Source of the DNA: Pachyseris speciosa
Taxonomy: Eukaryota > Cnidaria > Anthozoa > Scleractinia > Pachyseridae
DNA length: 64,000 nt
Direction: 5' to 3'
Assembly (NCBI GenBank): GCA_016490735.1
Contig: JAEMWC010000040.1
Span: forward strand, 1,261,001 to 1,325,000
In this document: piece by piece, positions 1 to 10,694 of the stretch
How positions within the stretch are numbered: the stretch's first letter is position 1
Layout of the letters: every line of letters begins with the position of its first letter
Made by a program: the position numbers and the translations under genes
Notes under the pieces: generated by a model
What the model saw: the letters and a program-made list of their open reading frames with translations, nothing else
Database searches by the model: none
What the model was told of the DNA's origin: nothing

Positions 1-124
1 ACAGTGTTTAAACTGACATTCATCTATGTAAAGGAACAGTGATGAGTATCGTGCGCATCAAGTCGAGTGAAGCATTTGAACGCGTAACTCACACTAATGT
101 TGCTCTGCTGGTAAACTCCTTTAG

Positions 125-1385
125 GTTTACTGGAACAATCTTCTAAAGCAAAGACTGAAGGTAAAGTACTCCCTACTTTACCTTCAGTGGGTGTTGTGGA
201 TGAGGAAAAAATGCGGTAAGCAGAATTTCTTCTGAACGTATTACCAAACAAAAGCATCCCTAGTTTTTTCATACTTACTCAATATTACTGTCATTACTGT
301 TATTATGATTTAGTCCCACTTGTTTCCCACAAATTTTATCATTTCTAAGTTTCAGTTCTGTGTCTGTGTCTAATTAATCGATCGGTGGGTAGGTTGTTTC
401 ATTGATTTAATCCGTGACCCTTCTCAACATTTTCTTTTGCGTATTATAGTGAAGAAGAAAGAGAACGTGGTGCCGACCGTCAAGGTAAAACAGTCCTTTG
501 TATAATTTCTAGCGTACTGATTGTAGGTTGTCATAACATGAGAGCATAATGTTCCTGTTACAATGCAACAGTAACGATTTTTAGCAGTGATGAAAACTTG
601 ACCGACATGACTTATACCTAGAGGGTTAAGACGATGGGTTGTTGTGGAATCCTGTTTCCAAACTGTACAACTTTTAGTGCCTGATAATCCGATCATTCGA
701 CCGTAATTTGGATCCACGGAAGTTCTCATCTAAGAAGTCGCGACTGAAAGGTCGCATAGTCACTTCATTGCGACTTACATGACATTTAGTGCCGGAAGAA
801 TTGTGTGGACACTTCAGTGACGCTTTCATCAACAACTGAAACTTATATTGTCCTTGATTACCTTAACTGTTCATTGGTGTGGATATTTTCTCCTTCCCCC
901 TTCCCCCAGTTCAATGTTGGATGTTTAGTGGATAAAAAAAGCAGGAAAATTGTCTGTTTCGATTCAACATTGACCCAACATTGAAAAGGGGGGAGGGGGG
1001 AAACAAAAACGGGACAAGAGATTTGTCGAAGATTGTAGTTTGGCTCTGAGTGTAAATTTTACATTTCTGAACAAAAGGGCAAACACGTTTTTTTTCTGTT
1101 TCAGGGATTTTGACAGGGAGCGTGATAGAGATCGTGATAGAGACAGGTGTGTACACACTATACATCCATAAGCCATCATGTTTGTTGTTTTGTGATATTC
1201 CAACACTTTTTCTTGTGTGAATGATATATATGAAATGAATCATATTTGAACTGCGGAAATGAAATCAAATGAAGAATGATCCTCGCAGTTGTGAACGCAA
1301 TTTATGCAGTTGCGAAAAGAAGCCTGAAAAAAATTCAGGACTTCAACGAGGTTTGAATCCGTGACCTCGCGATTACCGGTGCGAT

Positions 1386-1426
<41 letters not shown>

Positions 1427-1596
1427 AGGTCAATTGTGGGTTCATATGATCCCGTGAAAGAAATGAGTGTGAATGATATATATGAAATGAATCATATATG
1501 AACTGCGGAAATGAAATCAAATGAAGAATGATCCTCGCATTGTGAACGCAATTTATGCAGTTGCGAAAAGAAGCCTGAAAAACCCACAATTGACCT

Positions 1597-1637
<41 letters not shown>

Positions 1638-2094
1638 ATCGCACCGGTAATCGCGAGGTCACTGGTTCAAACCCCGTTGAAGTCCTGAATTTTTTTCAGG
1701 CTTCTTTTCGCAACTGCATAAATTGCGTTCACAACTGCGAGGATCATTCTTCATTTGACTTTTTCTTGTGTTTAAATCTCGCACCAATACAAGCTCTCTT
1801 TACTAATTTCATACGTCTCTGTCGTTGTGAGAGGGGTGAAATCAACACAACATACCCCATTGAAGAAGTTCTTCATCTTTTTCGCCTATCTTCTTGAAGT
1901 TGTATTCGTGTTTTGAGTAGAATTTCAATGTTGATGGTTGATATATTTTCTAGATACGGTGGATCATCCAAAAGCAAACAGTACAAACCAGATGTAAAGC
2001 TGGAATACTATGATGATAACGGCCGCTCTCTCACGCCTAAAGAGGTACTGTTGTGCACTTTAAAGGTCAACATATCTCTTTGTACTCGAACATC

Positions 2095-2164
<70 letters not shown>

Positions 2165-3805
2165 TTAATACTTATAGTGTATAAATTACATGTGCATATG
2201 ATCAAATGCGCATAACAATGGTAAGATATAAAAATTACATCTGATGCTAAATTAAAACCCCTATTTAAATGTACAAAAGATCATAAAACCTTATCTACCT
2301 GGGGGGCTTATTTAAATCCAGGCCTCATTAAAGGGGGGGCTAATTAGAGAAGGAGGGGGGGCTTATTTCAAATCTTAAACACGCCGTTTTTGTCTTAAAA
2401 CAGTTTTTGTACATAACTCAAACAACTGCAGTGAAACTTTAGTATTTGGTACAGATCAGGAAACAGTATTATGTCTGTGAGTGTATATTTGTTTAAAAGC
2501 AAACCAACTGGGCCGCATGAAGTGGATTTCGTAAGAGGGAATAGGAGGGACTAATTACAAAATCTTATGTCCCAAATTTGGGGGGGGGGGATTATCACAA
2601 AAAACAACTTCCAAACTGGGGGCTTATTAGAGATGGGGTGTTAATAGAGACGGGGGGCTTATTAGAGCTTTTACAGTAAGTGTAAGAACTATTAAACCCT
2701 ATATCATTAAAACCTAATTAAAACCTAAACTAAAGAGGTACTAATCTAGCGTGATTTCCGGGCAACATTTGCACCGATCTGGCTTGTAAGTGTAGCACTT
2801 TGTACCCGATTAGTTTAGTTCATCTCAGAGTGTCACATGAAAAGTTAGTATATACCACACAAGTGAATAGTGCTTTTCGCGCGCTCTGATTGGTTAATTC
2901 GGAGGTGATTAGCAAGTACTATTCACCTCCACTTCGGTGAATAATTGTTGATTAAACGAATCGTCACGCTATAATGAATCTTTCACAGATTTGCTATAGG
3001 TTAGAAGAAAACTGCTGTACAATAGCATAGTTAATGAGCGTTTAATAGGATGCAAATGACCTCAAAGAATCTTTTGCTAGTGCTTACTAGAAAAAATTTA
3101 TTTCAAAGTAAAGGTAGTTTCTTCCAGTAAATCATCTTTACGTTGGATTTTTTGTCTTTTCTTGTCGAAACTCGTCTTCGTTGACCAAGACTGGACTCAG
3201 GAAAAGTCATTGTGGGCGGGACGAAGAATGATACATTTATTAACTGCAGCACCTTGTACCTTTTTGCAATAGGCGTTTCGGCATTTGTCCCATAAGTTCC
3301 ATGGTAAGGCATCGGGAAAGATGAAGTCAGAGAAACGGAATAAGAAACGGCAAGACGAGGTGGTAAGTTGATAACAGGCGAATAACAGAAAATCACAAGG
3401 TATTTTATTTATTGGGCCAAGAAAATCATAACTTGTCATCTGATTGGTTTCACGAACACAAGCGGGCTGACCAAGGTCACTCTGACAGTCCCTTTAGGAT
3501 TCTACGTCGAAATAGTTGACGAATAAGAGTTGTGTCAGTCTTAATTGACATAATCAGTTTTCTAGAGTAATTGCTTTTGTTGGTGAAGTGTCATTTTGCA
3601 TAGTTAACTGTTTGCCAAATCAATAATCGCCAACTTATTTTTGGATTCCGCCACACAGGCGCTACAGAAGATGAACTCAGGTGATACGCCACTCAACACC
3701 ACTGCTCTACTCATAGAGAAACAGAAAAACGCCCAGTCGCCCTACGTCATCCTAAGCGGAGGAGGACAAACTTTCTCCACAGGGTGGGTGTCAGGCATTT
3801 TTTAA
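125..3805 (+). CDS. SART1: SART1/Snu66 (U4/U6.U5 tri-snRNP protein), C-terminal exons, 5' partial
   Basis: The protein is a tri-snRNP component needed for spliceosome activation in the nucleus. Exons read directly: 125-215 (starts GLLEQSSKAK, ends DEEKMR), 450-484, 1105-1146 (Arg/Asp-rich DFDRERDRDRDRD), 1954-2044 (YKPDVKLEYYDD, LTPKE), 3273-3362 (AFRHLSHKFHGKASGKMKSE) and 3659-3805 (ALQKMNSGDTPL, PYVILSGGG, stop TAA 3803-3805). All junctions are AG/GT. Phases agree at 215/450, 1146/1954, 2044/3273 and 3362/3659. The order KPDVK - LTPKEAFR - FHGK - SDTPL - LSGG is the conserved C-terminus of SART1. Exons 450-484 and 1105-1146 do not fit in phase, so a small exon between them is missing from this model. 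Upstream exons lie outside the window. Introns carry a tRNA-headed insertion and a SINE tail. The final WVSGIF residues assume read-through of a possible donor at 3784. Confidence 0.88.
1339..1411 (-). tRNA. tRNA-like SINE head (anticodon position reads GGT)
   Basis: GGCTTCA pairs with TGAAGTC to form the acceptor stem (one G-U pair). GCTC/GAGC forms the D stem, and a GGTTCAAA-type T arm is present, so boxes A and B are recognisable. The anticodon stem is imperfect and position 33 is C instead of the usual U. The T arm carries changes relative to the other copies. I regard it as a Pol III promoter-bearing repeat head rather than a working tRNA gene. Confidence 0.5.
1612..1684 (+). tRNA. tRNA-like SINE head (anticodon position reads GGT)
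   Basis: Same family as the - strand copy at 1339 and in the opposite orientation. The GGCTTCA acceptor strand, TAGCTCAGTTGG box A and GGTTCAAACCCC box B are intact. A hairpin with a seven-T loop follows directly. Confidence 0.5.
2095..2163. repeat. (TAA)n microsatellite
   Basis: Twenty-three uninterrupted TAA triplets. They adjoin a degraded SINE tail and probably grew from its terminal TTA repeat. Open frames across it (poly-Asn, poly-Leu) are artefacts. Confidence 0.97.
2164..2216 (-). mobile_element. Degraded 3' tail of the Nin-DC-like SINE
   Basis: On the - strand it reads TGCGCATTTGATCATATG, then an ACTATAAGTATTAAA-like stretch and (TTA)n. This is the same tail as the fuller SINE at 10630-10945. 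It lies in a SART1 intron. Confidence 0.6.
2300..2670. repeat. GGGGGGCTTATT-type interspersed repeat
   Basis: The block carries repeated G6-8 CTTATT and CTAATTAGAGA motifs (2300, 2334, 2358, 2621, 2655), ending in GCTTATTAGAGC before TTTTACAG. It looks like a decayed DNA-transposon end or MITE in the SART1 intron. No coding sequence was seen. Confidence 0.45.
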
Positions 3806-4113
3806 GCGGCCATCGTCGTGACGACGAGTCGCTTCTAGTAATAGCCATTTTGTTTTCTATTTGTCGTGTAAGTGACTCACCCCGTTCCTCTCTCGGCCAA
3901 ATAATTAACTGGGCTAAACCGCGGAATTGAATCTTGACATGTATTTCTGCTCACTGTTTGAGAAAGGCAAGGTTTACTAAACGGTTTAGAATTCAACATA
4001 TGGTCATAGAAACCTCCAACGTAACTCACCGAAGCATCGTTTGCAGAAAAATTGCAACTGAAACGAAGGTGAGCTTTGAAAACATCACTTTCCACGTATC
4101 TCTTGTCACGCTA

Positions 4114-4119
4114 AATAAA
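4114..4119 (+). other. Poly(A) signal of SART1
   Basis: AATAAA lies about 310 bases after the SART1 stop codon. No other gene end is nearby, so it probably closes the SART1 3' UTR near 4135. Confidence 0.6.
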
Positions 4120-4289
4120 AGCTTCTTCAACTGAAGTTTTTACAAAAGATGTTTTTGAATATGTGAATGATCATTCATGTGTTCATTCTTTAATCCGCAG
4201 TTCAAATATATGATTTTTCATATATCCATTCTCACATATTCATCACTCACGGGTATATTGCAGACCAACAAAATGACCAGCTCCCAGAT

Positions 4290-4362
4290 GGCTTGTTAGC
4301 TCAGTCGGTAGAGCGCTGCACCGGTATCGCAGAGGTCGTGGGTTCGACTCCCGTACAAGCCT
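4290..4362 (+). tRNA. tRNA-like SINE head (GGT, Thr-like)
   Basis: The acceptor is a perfect seven-pair stem, GGCTTGT/ACAAGCC. The D arm GCTC-AGTCGGTA-GAGC and T arm GTGGG-TTCGACT-CCCGT are good. The anticodon stem has four good pairs and one A-C mismatch. The loop reads CCGGTAT, giving GGT at 34-36 but C at 33. Box A and box B are near-consensus, so Pol III transcription is plausible. A role as tRNA-Thr is doubtful. Confidence 0.55.
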
Positions 4363-4575
4363 GAATTTTTTTTCAGGCTTTATTTTCACTACTGCTTATA
4401 GGGGCTAGGTCACGCTCGCTGTGAGTCTGCGCACTAAGCCAGTTTTATCTTTCATCATGCATCACAAAAATTTCACCGATTGGTGAAAATAGCAGTTCAA
4501 ATAATTTATATGATTTTTCATAAATCCATTCTTACATATTCATCACTCACGGGTATAAATGACCAGCTCCCAGTT

Positions 4576-4648
4576 GGCTTGTTAGCTCAGTTGATAGTGC
4601 ACTGCACCGGTATCGCAGAGGTCGTGGGTTCGACTCCCGTACAAGCCT
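4576..4648 (+). tRNA. tRNA-like SINE head, degraded D arm
   Basis: Copy of the head at 4290 with the same acceptor and T arm. The D stem is damaged (GCTC against GTGC). The downstream T-loop hairpin is missing. Confidence 0.45.
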
Positions 4649-5649
4649 ACTACTGCTGAAGTAGTGTTCATAACTGCGATGATCATTCATATATTCATTC
4701 TTTAATCCGCAGTTCAAATACATGATTTTTCATTTATTCATTCTCAAATGTTTTTGTTGGCGAATTTTAACAGACAACCGTTCCAGTCACAAATCGTCTG
4801 TCACCCTGTCAAAAGAAACGTTAACTCAAAATTTACTCCAATGTACAACTAGCCTCCTACCCAGACTCTTTGGGCTCTTCACGCATTCCTTCCCCACGAA
4901 CGTTTGTGGCAAATGAATCCCTTTTTAAAACAGCGTTTCTTTTGAGAGCGTTTCTTTTGAGTTTTCCTCTATTTTGAATCTTGTCAACAGAGCCGAACCA
5001 AAAATAGAAAATCTGCCCCTCCTGAAAACATAGAGGGCAGAGACCGAATACAATGTTGTTTTTTTTTTCAAAATTCTTAAAAAAAAAAACAATCGAACTG
5101 AACCACCGACTTCAAGTGGATTTAAGAAAACCTTAACGATTCTGATGTAGTCGATTTCTATGACAAGGGCTAAATTTCACCGAACCGCAGACTTCAATCT
5201 TTGAATTCCTTTGATCTGGAGTAACGAGAGAGCCACACATTACCTGTCGCGCGAAATGTTTACTCAAAATTGAATTACGATCGACTTGATGGCCATAAAG
5301 GAAGGAATTGGTTGCGAATCGTTCAGTCCTTCCCGAGGGCTTGACTTGTCCTCAGTCGACTCTTTCGCTCGATCGTCTCTGTAAGAGAGGCGTTTTGGCT
5401 GAAGACACCTCGGGAATGGGGAATGGTCACGTACGTGTGAACTCTGATGTTGCTGCTGTTTTTGAGGTCTCTATAGTTACTGGGTGCTGCGAGTCTTTTT
5501 ATTAAGCAAATTTAAACACATTAGTCCGCTTGGGGGCGGGTGTGGGGGTGGGGGTTAAGGGTGAGCAAAGGAGTTAACTTTTCAGTGGAAAAGTTGTTAT
5601 TAAGCCGTTCTTACTTGTAATTTTTAATTTTGGTTCTTTTAATTTTCTT

Positions 5650-6000
5650 TCAGGACCACAATTTCAAAGCGAAAGTAAAAATTTCAAGGCAGAAGTCTGT
5701 GAAACAGTTAAATGTGTTGCGGCTCGTGCATACCGCGCTTGTATATCTTACGTGCGTGTCATGTGAACACGGGGTCATTGTTAAGCTTCTGACTCAAGCT
5801 GAGATAGAAACTACGTTAAAGAATTTTGAGCTGATCTGATAGCAAAGATTAGGAGGTGTCATCTTGTAATCAGTCTATGACATGGTCCTGTCCATCTGTA
5901 GCATTAATTTGTTAAATGTTTCTCGACGGTATTAAAAATTGTTTTTAAAAAAGCGATGACATTCTTCTAGTGTCATATGTCGAGGAAACGGAGGAAACTG
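5650..6000 (+). repeat. Solitary diverged copy of the R module of the 17.8-35.8 kb array
   Basis: This stretch matches sequence found in every array unit, in the same order: AGACAGAAGTCT-like, AAACAGTTAAATGTGTTG, ACACGGGGT, CTTCTGACTCAAGCTGAGAT, GAGCTGATCTGATAGCAAAG, TATGACATGGTC, and finally ATGTCGAGGAAACGGAGGAA. It is preceded by an acceptor-like TTTTCTTTCAG. One frame is open for about 60 codons and contains NFKAKVKISRQKSVKQLNVL, which the array copies keep only in part. I do not recognise a protein. Confidence 0.6.
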
Positions 6001-6009
6001 TAAAACCAT

Positions 6010-7200
6010 CCAAAGAAAATTAGCAACCTATTGGTACTTGTGTCCTAACTGAAGAGTTTTCAGTTGTAATTAATAATGAAATTAATTCTACTGTTTCAGG
6101 GTAACCAAGCAAAGCAATGACCATGGGGCCTTGTGTCTTTCAATTTGTGGTTCCTGAAAATATGTGTACCTCCTCCATGGAAGGTTTTTTGGTTTGCAAT
6201 GGCCCCAGCCCTCTCCTTTGCAATTTCCAATCCGTGGGGAGCTTTGAATGTGTCAGGTTTCAGGTTGGTTTGCAATGGCCCCACCCAACCCTCTGGAATT
6301 TCCAATTAAAGGACGTTCGCGCCAATTGTCTGTGCGCAACTTTCTCTGTACATCTCACGTAGGCTTCAAACTCCGGTAGATTCCAGTGCTCAGTCATGTC
6401 GCGCAACAGCGTGACTTTGGAATTCGACGATAATTTAATCGCAATTTACTCTCTTAAATGGTCGGTGACCCCTATTTTTCTTTCCAGAAACAGATTTTTT
6501 TTACAATTATCTCCACATTGTCCAAAAATGAACAAAAAATCAATGTGGGAAGTTAACAAAACTTTCAAGATTTCTGTCCACGGGATATCGAATCCTGCCA
6601 TCTTGCGGCTGCAAGGCGCGTGAAACTGTGGTCGCTAAATGCAAACTTGTTCTTTAAGGAACCTCTCCACTTGACAAAATTCACTTAATAGGTCCACTTA
6701 AACAATATTTGGCAAAGAACATTTCACTTTAAAGATCTAATTGCAATATTTTTGGGCTTGAGACAATGTGGCCTTACTCGCTAACGAAGCCCGATTTTTT
6801 CAGATTTAGGGTGTTCTTCCGGGTATGTTCTCTCCAAAACGAAGTCGGTGACACCCCCAATTTTTTTTTTTTTTACATTTCTGACATAACTAACTCATCT
6901 TACAGTAGTAAAAGTCTCAGAAAAAATCAATGTTGGAAAATTTTTAACTCCATACATTTCTTTCAAATCTATGTTTCCATTGTTGTCGTTTCCATTGACC
7001 TTCCATGGAGGAGGTATGGATATTTTGTGCACTGAACTGCACAATACAATTACTGTGTTTGTGACTGAAAAGAAAATATTAATCAACTTTCTTTACAAAT
7101 TTTGGAAACTCTTGGACCTTGATGTTCTGTATAAAAATTATGTGCTAAACATAAGACATACAACATGATAGAAATGCATGAAACCCCAAATGAAAACTCG
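6010..7200. other. Intergenic, no gene recognised
   Basis: CGGTGACMCC followed by a T-rich tract occurs at about 6463 and 6845; a similar motif recurs at 10466 and 11142. ACCTCCTCCATGGAAGG appears at about 6170 and inverted at about 7000. These are probably edges of old repeats. No open frame looks like a gene. Confidence 0.4.
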
Positions 7201-7285
7201 AAAAAAATCCGAGTTCCAGATGGGATTTGAACCCACGACCCTCCGCGATCTAGACGGACGCTCTAACCACTGAGACATAAGACAA
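7200..7285 (-). mobile_element. tRNA-like SINE fragment, third family
   Basis: On the - strand: a TGTCTCAGTGGTTAGAGC box A, a CGTGGGTTCAAATCCCA box B, and then CTCGGATTTTTTTCGAG. The last is again a short inverted repeat with a seven-T loop just past the T arm. The 5' acceptor strand does not pair with the 3' one, so the 5' end is truncated or replaced. Confidence 0.6.
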
Positions 7286-7329
7286 TTAAAATGGAAATTT
7301 TTTAATAAATATATAATTATTAATTTTTA

Positions 7330-7830
7330 AATACAATACAATAATACAATACAATTTTTATAGCGCCCTATCCAAAAGCTCTAGGGCGCTTTGCAATTAA
7401 AGTTAAAAAGTTAAAACTGGATAACAATCAGACAACTACTCATTAAAAGATAAGTTTTCAGATTACGCTTAAAAGAAAAAAGGTCTTCGCTACATTTTAT
7501 GCTGTCCGGAATATCATTCCATAATCCTGGTGCAGCAACAGAAAAGTGCGATCGCCGTAAGATTTTAGCTTAGAGCGTGGAACAACTAATAGCTTCCTAC
7601 CTGATGATCTTAAGGTCCTAGCAGGCTTATAAGTCTCCAGCAGATCACTAATACAACTAGGGCATAAATGATTTAGAGCTTTAAAAGTCAACATTAAAAA
7701 TTTAAAAATAATCCTCTGCTCCATGGGGAGCCAGTGAAGTTCCTTCAGTAAAGGAGTAATGCGTTCAAACTTACGACCACGTAAGATCAGCCGTTCTACA
7801 CAGTTCCGAGCCAATTGAAGTCTGCGAGAA
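7330..7830 (-). pseudogene. L2-type LINE, C-terminal reverse transcriptase and 3' end
   Basis: The - strand frame 7497-7814 carries a typical L2/CR1 RT C-terminus: ITPLLKELHWLP, FKFLMLTFKALN, then SDLLETYKPARTLRSSGRKL. The 3' UTR follows at lower coordinates and ends in a hairpin GCGCCCTA/TAGGGCGC (about 7361-7391) and a TTGTA-type pentanucleotide repeat (7330-7360). The 5' part of the element is absent. Confidence 0.8.
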
Positions 7831-7878
7831 CTTATACAGTGTAAAATAATTATAATTTACTTTTACGAGTTCCACTTG

Positions 7879-7920
7879 TAATAATAATAATAATAATAAT
7901 GATGATGATGATGATGATAA
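7879..7920. repeat. (TAA)n(TGA)n microsatellite
   Basis: Seven TAA triplets run into about seven TGA triplets. It lies beside the L2 fragment. Confidence 0.9.
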
Positions 7921-8012
7921 CTAGAAAATGAAGATGGCGGAACTTCCATTTCGCCGTAGTAGCGAAATTACCCACGGTGCAATTCGGGTGTTAAAGAGGA
8001 AATTACAGGCTT

Positions 8013-8760
8013 TCAAAAGTGGCTCGAATAAAAAGCTGATGCTCGACTCTCTGTAGGCGCAAGAGGCAAAATTAGCCTGGGAGTAGGCTCTCCAGTTTTT
8101 TGTTTGTGACATGCACGTGACCCAGGCTGCTCAGTGGAAGAGTTGTCGGTGGAGTGTACCAGAATGTCTCTTAGGGTGAGTCGCGTTTGCATGCCACAAA
8201 AGGTGGTTGTGGGAAGATGTCTCGCGTTTGCTGATCTGTTCATAAAATGCGAAAGCTCTGAAGTAGATACCGTTTGATGTGGGTGTTAAACGGGTGGTAT
8301 GTGATGACCAGAGGCACTCTATCGACGATTGTATCTCCCCGTTCCGACCCGGTTAGAGCATCAGGACGGCCGATGGTTGTTACCCTGCGTAGATCCTGTT
8401 CAAGCGAAGTAAGCGGATAGCCACGCTGTGTAAAGAATGTTATCATCTCCCTAGATTTGATCAGGAAGTCATCATCGTCCGAGCAAAGTCGACAAAGGCG
8501 GAGGAACTGGCTGTAAGGGATAGCACGCTTGCAGTGGTCAGGATGAAAAGAAGAGAAATGGAGGTAGTTGTGAGTATCCGTTTCCTTGTAGAAGACAGAG
8601 ATTTGAATTCTATCTTCAGAAATGCGCAGGGTGATATCCAGAAATGGTAGTTCCGTTTCGGTAATAGTTGTTGTGAATTGAAGTGCTGGGTGGAAGTTAG
8701 AAACGAAGTCAATAAAGTCTTCGAGTTCCTCCCTCCGGCATGAAGCTGCCATCCTATCCT
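8013..8760 (-). pseudogene. Penelope-like element fragment (RT C-terminus and linker)
   Basis: The frame 8240-8752 reads DFIDFVSNFHPALQFT, LPFLDITLRI, VFYKETDTHNYLHFSSFHP, then PYSQFLRLCRLCSDDDDFL. This is the PLE segment between the RT palm and the GIY-YIG domain and parallels the element at 44.4 kb. The frame shifts near 8243 and continues to 8013 with TRLTLRDILVHSTDNSST. The RT catalytic YxDD motif and the GIY-YIG domain are absent, so both ends are lost. Confidence 0.82.
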
Positions 8761-9385
8761 ACCACCCAGCAGTTAAACATCTTAGACAAATATTGTTGGA
8801 ACTCTGGAGTCTGATACAAAATCAGCCATTACTGAAGACAATTTATAAAAAAGCCTCCGTGCAATAATGTCATGCAAAAGAGGTAAATCTCTTAAAGACA
8901 AGCTCGTAAGCGCAAAGATATAACTTTACGGCTCTAATGCGAGGCGACCACAAAAAATCACTCGAAGAGTCCGCGCGCGCCTGCCCTTTGGCTCCCAGGG
9001 GTAGACTCTGTGTTTACCGAGAATTTGAGATGATATTTAAGATAAAAGAAAAACTCTTGTGGAAATCTTGGTAAAGGAAAAAGAAAAAAAGAACCAGTAG
9101 CGGTACCTCTGCACATTTCGCCGGAGCGTTGTGCCATGACGATGACGCCCAAGATTTCGACCCGTTCATCGCTTATACCAGCCCTGAGTTGGCCCTTCGC
9201 TATCTACAACGGGGACTTCTTCACAACGGCGCGTGCAGATCTAAAAAACGACTTGACAAATGGCAGAGCAGCAAATTGAGCACCGGAAGTCGTGTTCAGT
9301 CCTTTCCGCGCGATGACGTTCCCGTTCTGTTGCTAAATTAGCCTAAATTAAGATACCCGCTACCCGCAGGCAGTGAGGGAGAGAA

Positions 9386-9576
9386 ATGTCGGCCCCTAAA
9401 CCATATGTGACAGATCCCTTTATTACTCGCAGCTCCACTTACGTCGAGATTACGAGCGATATATATTGCACAGTGTATTCATTGAGTTCTCCATATGGCA
9501 CGCAACTGCGTATTGGAGTACACGGAGGTTGCTCATGCGCATTTGCTAAAAATGATAAGATGACAAAAGGAACAAG
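9386..9576 (+). CDS. Possible first coding exon, unrecognised
   Basis: ATG at 9386 opens 63 codons (MSAPKPYVTDPFITRSSTY, ending KNDKMTKGTR) that stop only after a plausible donor, ACAAG|GTAATC, at 9577. The local base composition is more balanced than the surroundings and upstream sequence is GC-richer. I recognise no domain and found no partner exon, so this may be chance. Confidence 0.25.
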
Positions 9577-10210
9577 GTAATCTCCCGTTAAACGTTTTAA
9601 AGCTGTCCTTTCAAAGTTGTACAAATTATTTTTTTTCGAAAGGTGATTCCAAGATTAAGGTTTCATACTTGCTATTCATTATAATATAGCTCGCGCATCT
9701 TTTTTTTAAAATTAATTATCAAAGAACTCGCGCATCTTTGCATTGAAATCGAGCGTGCCTATGAGAGTATAAAGCACGCGGATGACGCCATTTGTCTGCG
9801 CGTACAGTTTCAAAATCATTACAAATCTGGCATTTTTCACAATTCAAAAAATAAACTATCTTCTGAAAGTCTATTTCATTTGAATTTTTCTTTCTAGTGC
9901 CAATGAGAAAAAATTAACTTCTCGATTAAAAAATAGCACAGTCATAAAATAGAACTGACGACACGAATTCTAGGTGCTGCTTGTTTTAACTGAACAGTTT
10001 TAACCGCCCGTTAAAAAGAATTTTTACGACAAGACACAGTGTTGACGCAACATGACTACGACCAGTGACGCCACTCCGCGCGCGCAAGCCGAGATTAAAA
10101 TTTGCTCAGTTTTGCCACAACTTGAAATGAGTTTATCTGACAAACGTGGGAAAAACTATACTATAAAACAAATAAAAAGAAGCCTTAACCGTGCTTTTTT
10201 CTGTTATAAG
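9577..10210. other. Intergenic, nothing recognised
   Basis: AT-rich sequence with CGCGCGC patches at 10075 and no clear repeats or coding frames. Confidence 0.3.
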
Positions 10211-10320
10211 GCACTCAAGACAAGGAAGTGGCGAGAGCACTCAAGAAGTAGTTAGAAGCACTCGCCAGCGGCTCGCGCTTCTTCCTACTTCTTTCGTGCT
10301 CTCGTCACTTCCTTGCATGG
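10211..10320. repeat. Foldback (MITE-like) hairpin
   Basis: ACAAGGAAGTGGCGAGAGCA on the left is mirrored by GCAAGGAAGTGACGAGAGCA on the right strand, with AAGAAGTAG cores in both arms. The arms are about 45 bases long with almost no spacer. Confidence 0.65.
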
Positions 10321-10627
10321 CGCATCCTTACCGCGCATAATTTATGGCGTCATTTAGCGCGCGCTCGTGCGCGCGTACACTAGAAACATTGCGAATTTGC
10401 CTTGACATTGAGCTTTTTCAGCTGAAATTTTCCCTTTGTCGTCGTGTTGTAATGAAACGAGCACGGTGACCCCCCTTTTTTATTGGTGTAATGTACTTGT
10501 AATAGGCACATGAAAAACATATTTTAAGGAGAAAAAAAAGTTTAATAGTAGAAGTTGGATTATTTATATAAAAATGGGGTGAAACTCTGCGTTTGGAGCC
10601 AGGAAGGAGTTTGAGATGATGACGAAG

Positions 10628-10629
<2 letters not shown>

Positions 10630-10694
<65 letters not shown>
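10630..10694. repeat. (TAA)n microsatellite (SINE terminal repeat)
   Basis: About 21 TAA triplets form the 3' end of the SINE on the - strand. Confidence 0.95.

Larger units (their letters stand above)
1219..1757. mobile_element. Composite tRNA-headed insertion (539 bp) with 14-bp target duplication
   Basis: ACTTTTTCTTGTGT occurs at 1205-1218 and again at 1758-1771, directly bracketing this block inside a SART1 intron. The block holds one tRNA-like head on the - strand (1339-1411) and one on the + strand (1612-1684), each followed by a CCTGAA/TTCAGG hairpin with a T-run in its loop. Flanking modules end in GATCATTCTTCATTTG and in AT-rich ATGATTCAT palindromes. The two halves are largely inverted copies of each other. 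The long duplication fits LINE-type target-primed insertion. Confidence 0.75.
4159..4745 (+). mobile_element. Pair of tRNA-headed SINE-like units, second family
   Basis: Two units in direct orientation each contain a tRNA-like head with a GGCTTGT acceptor. Both share upstream sequence (TTTAATCCGCAGTTCAAA, ATATATGATTTTTCAT) and GACCAGCTCCCAG just before the head. The imperfect repeat ATGTTTTTG on both sides (within 4147-4158 and 4746-4757) may be a target duplication. The first head keeps the 3' T-loop hairpin CCTGAA/TTCAGG; the second has lost it. Confidence 0.6.

Noticed and set aside
1339..1411. Functional tRNA-Thr gene
   Set aside because: The anticodon stem is faulty, position 33 is not U, and all copies of this head are embedded in mobile repeats.
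1913..2215. Open frame with a poly-Asn run
   Set aside because: The run is the (TAA)n microsatellite read through after the SART1 donor at 2045. Only the part from 1954 to 2044 is coding.
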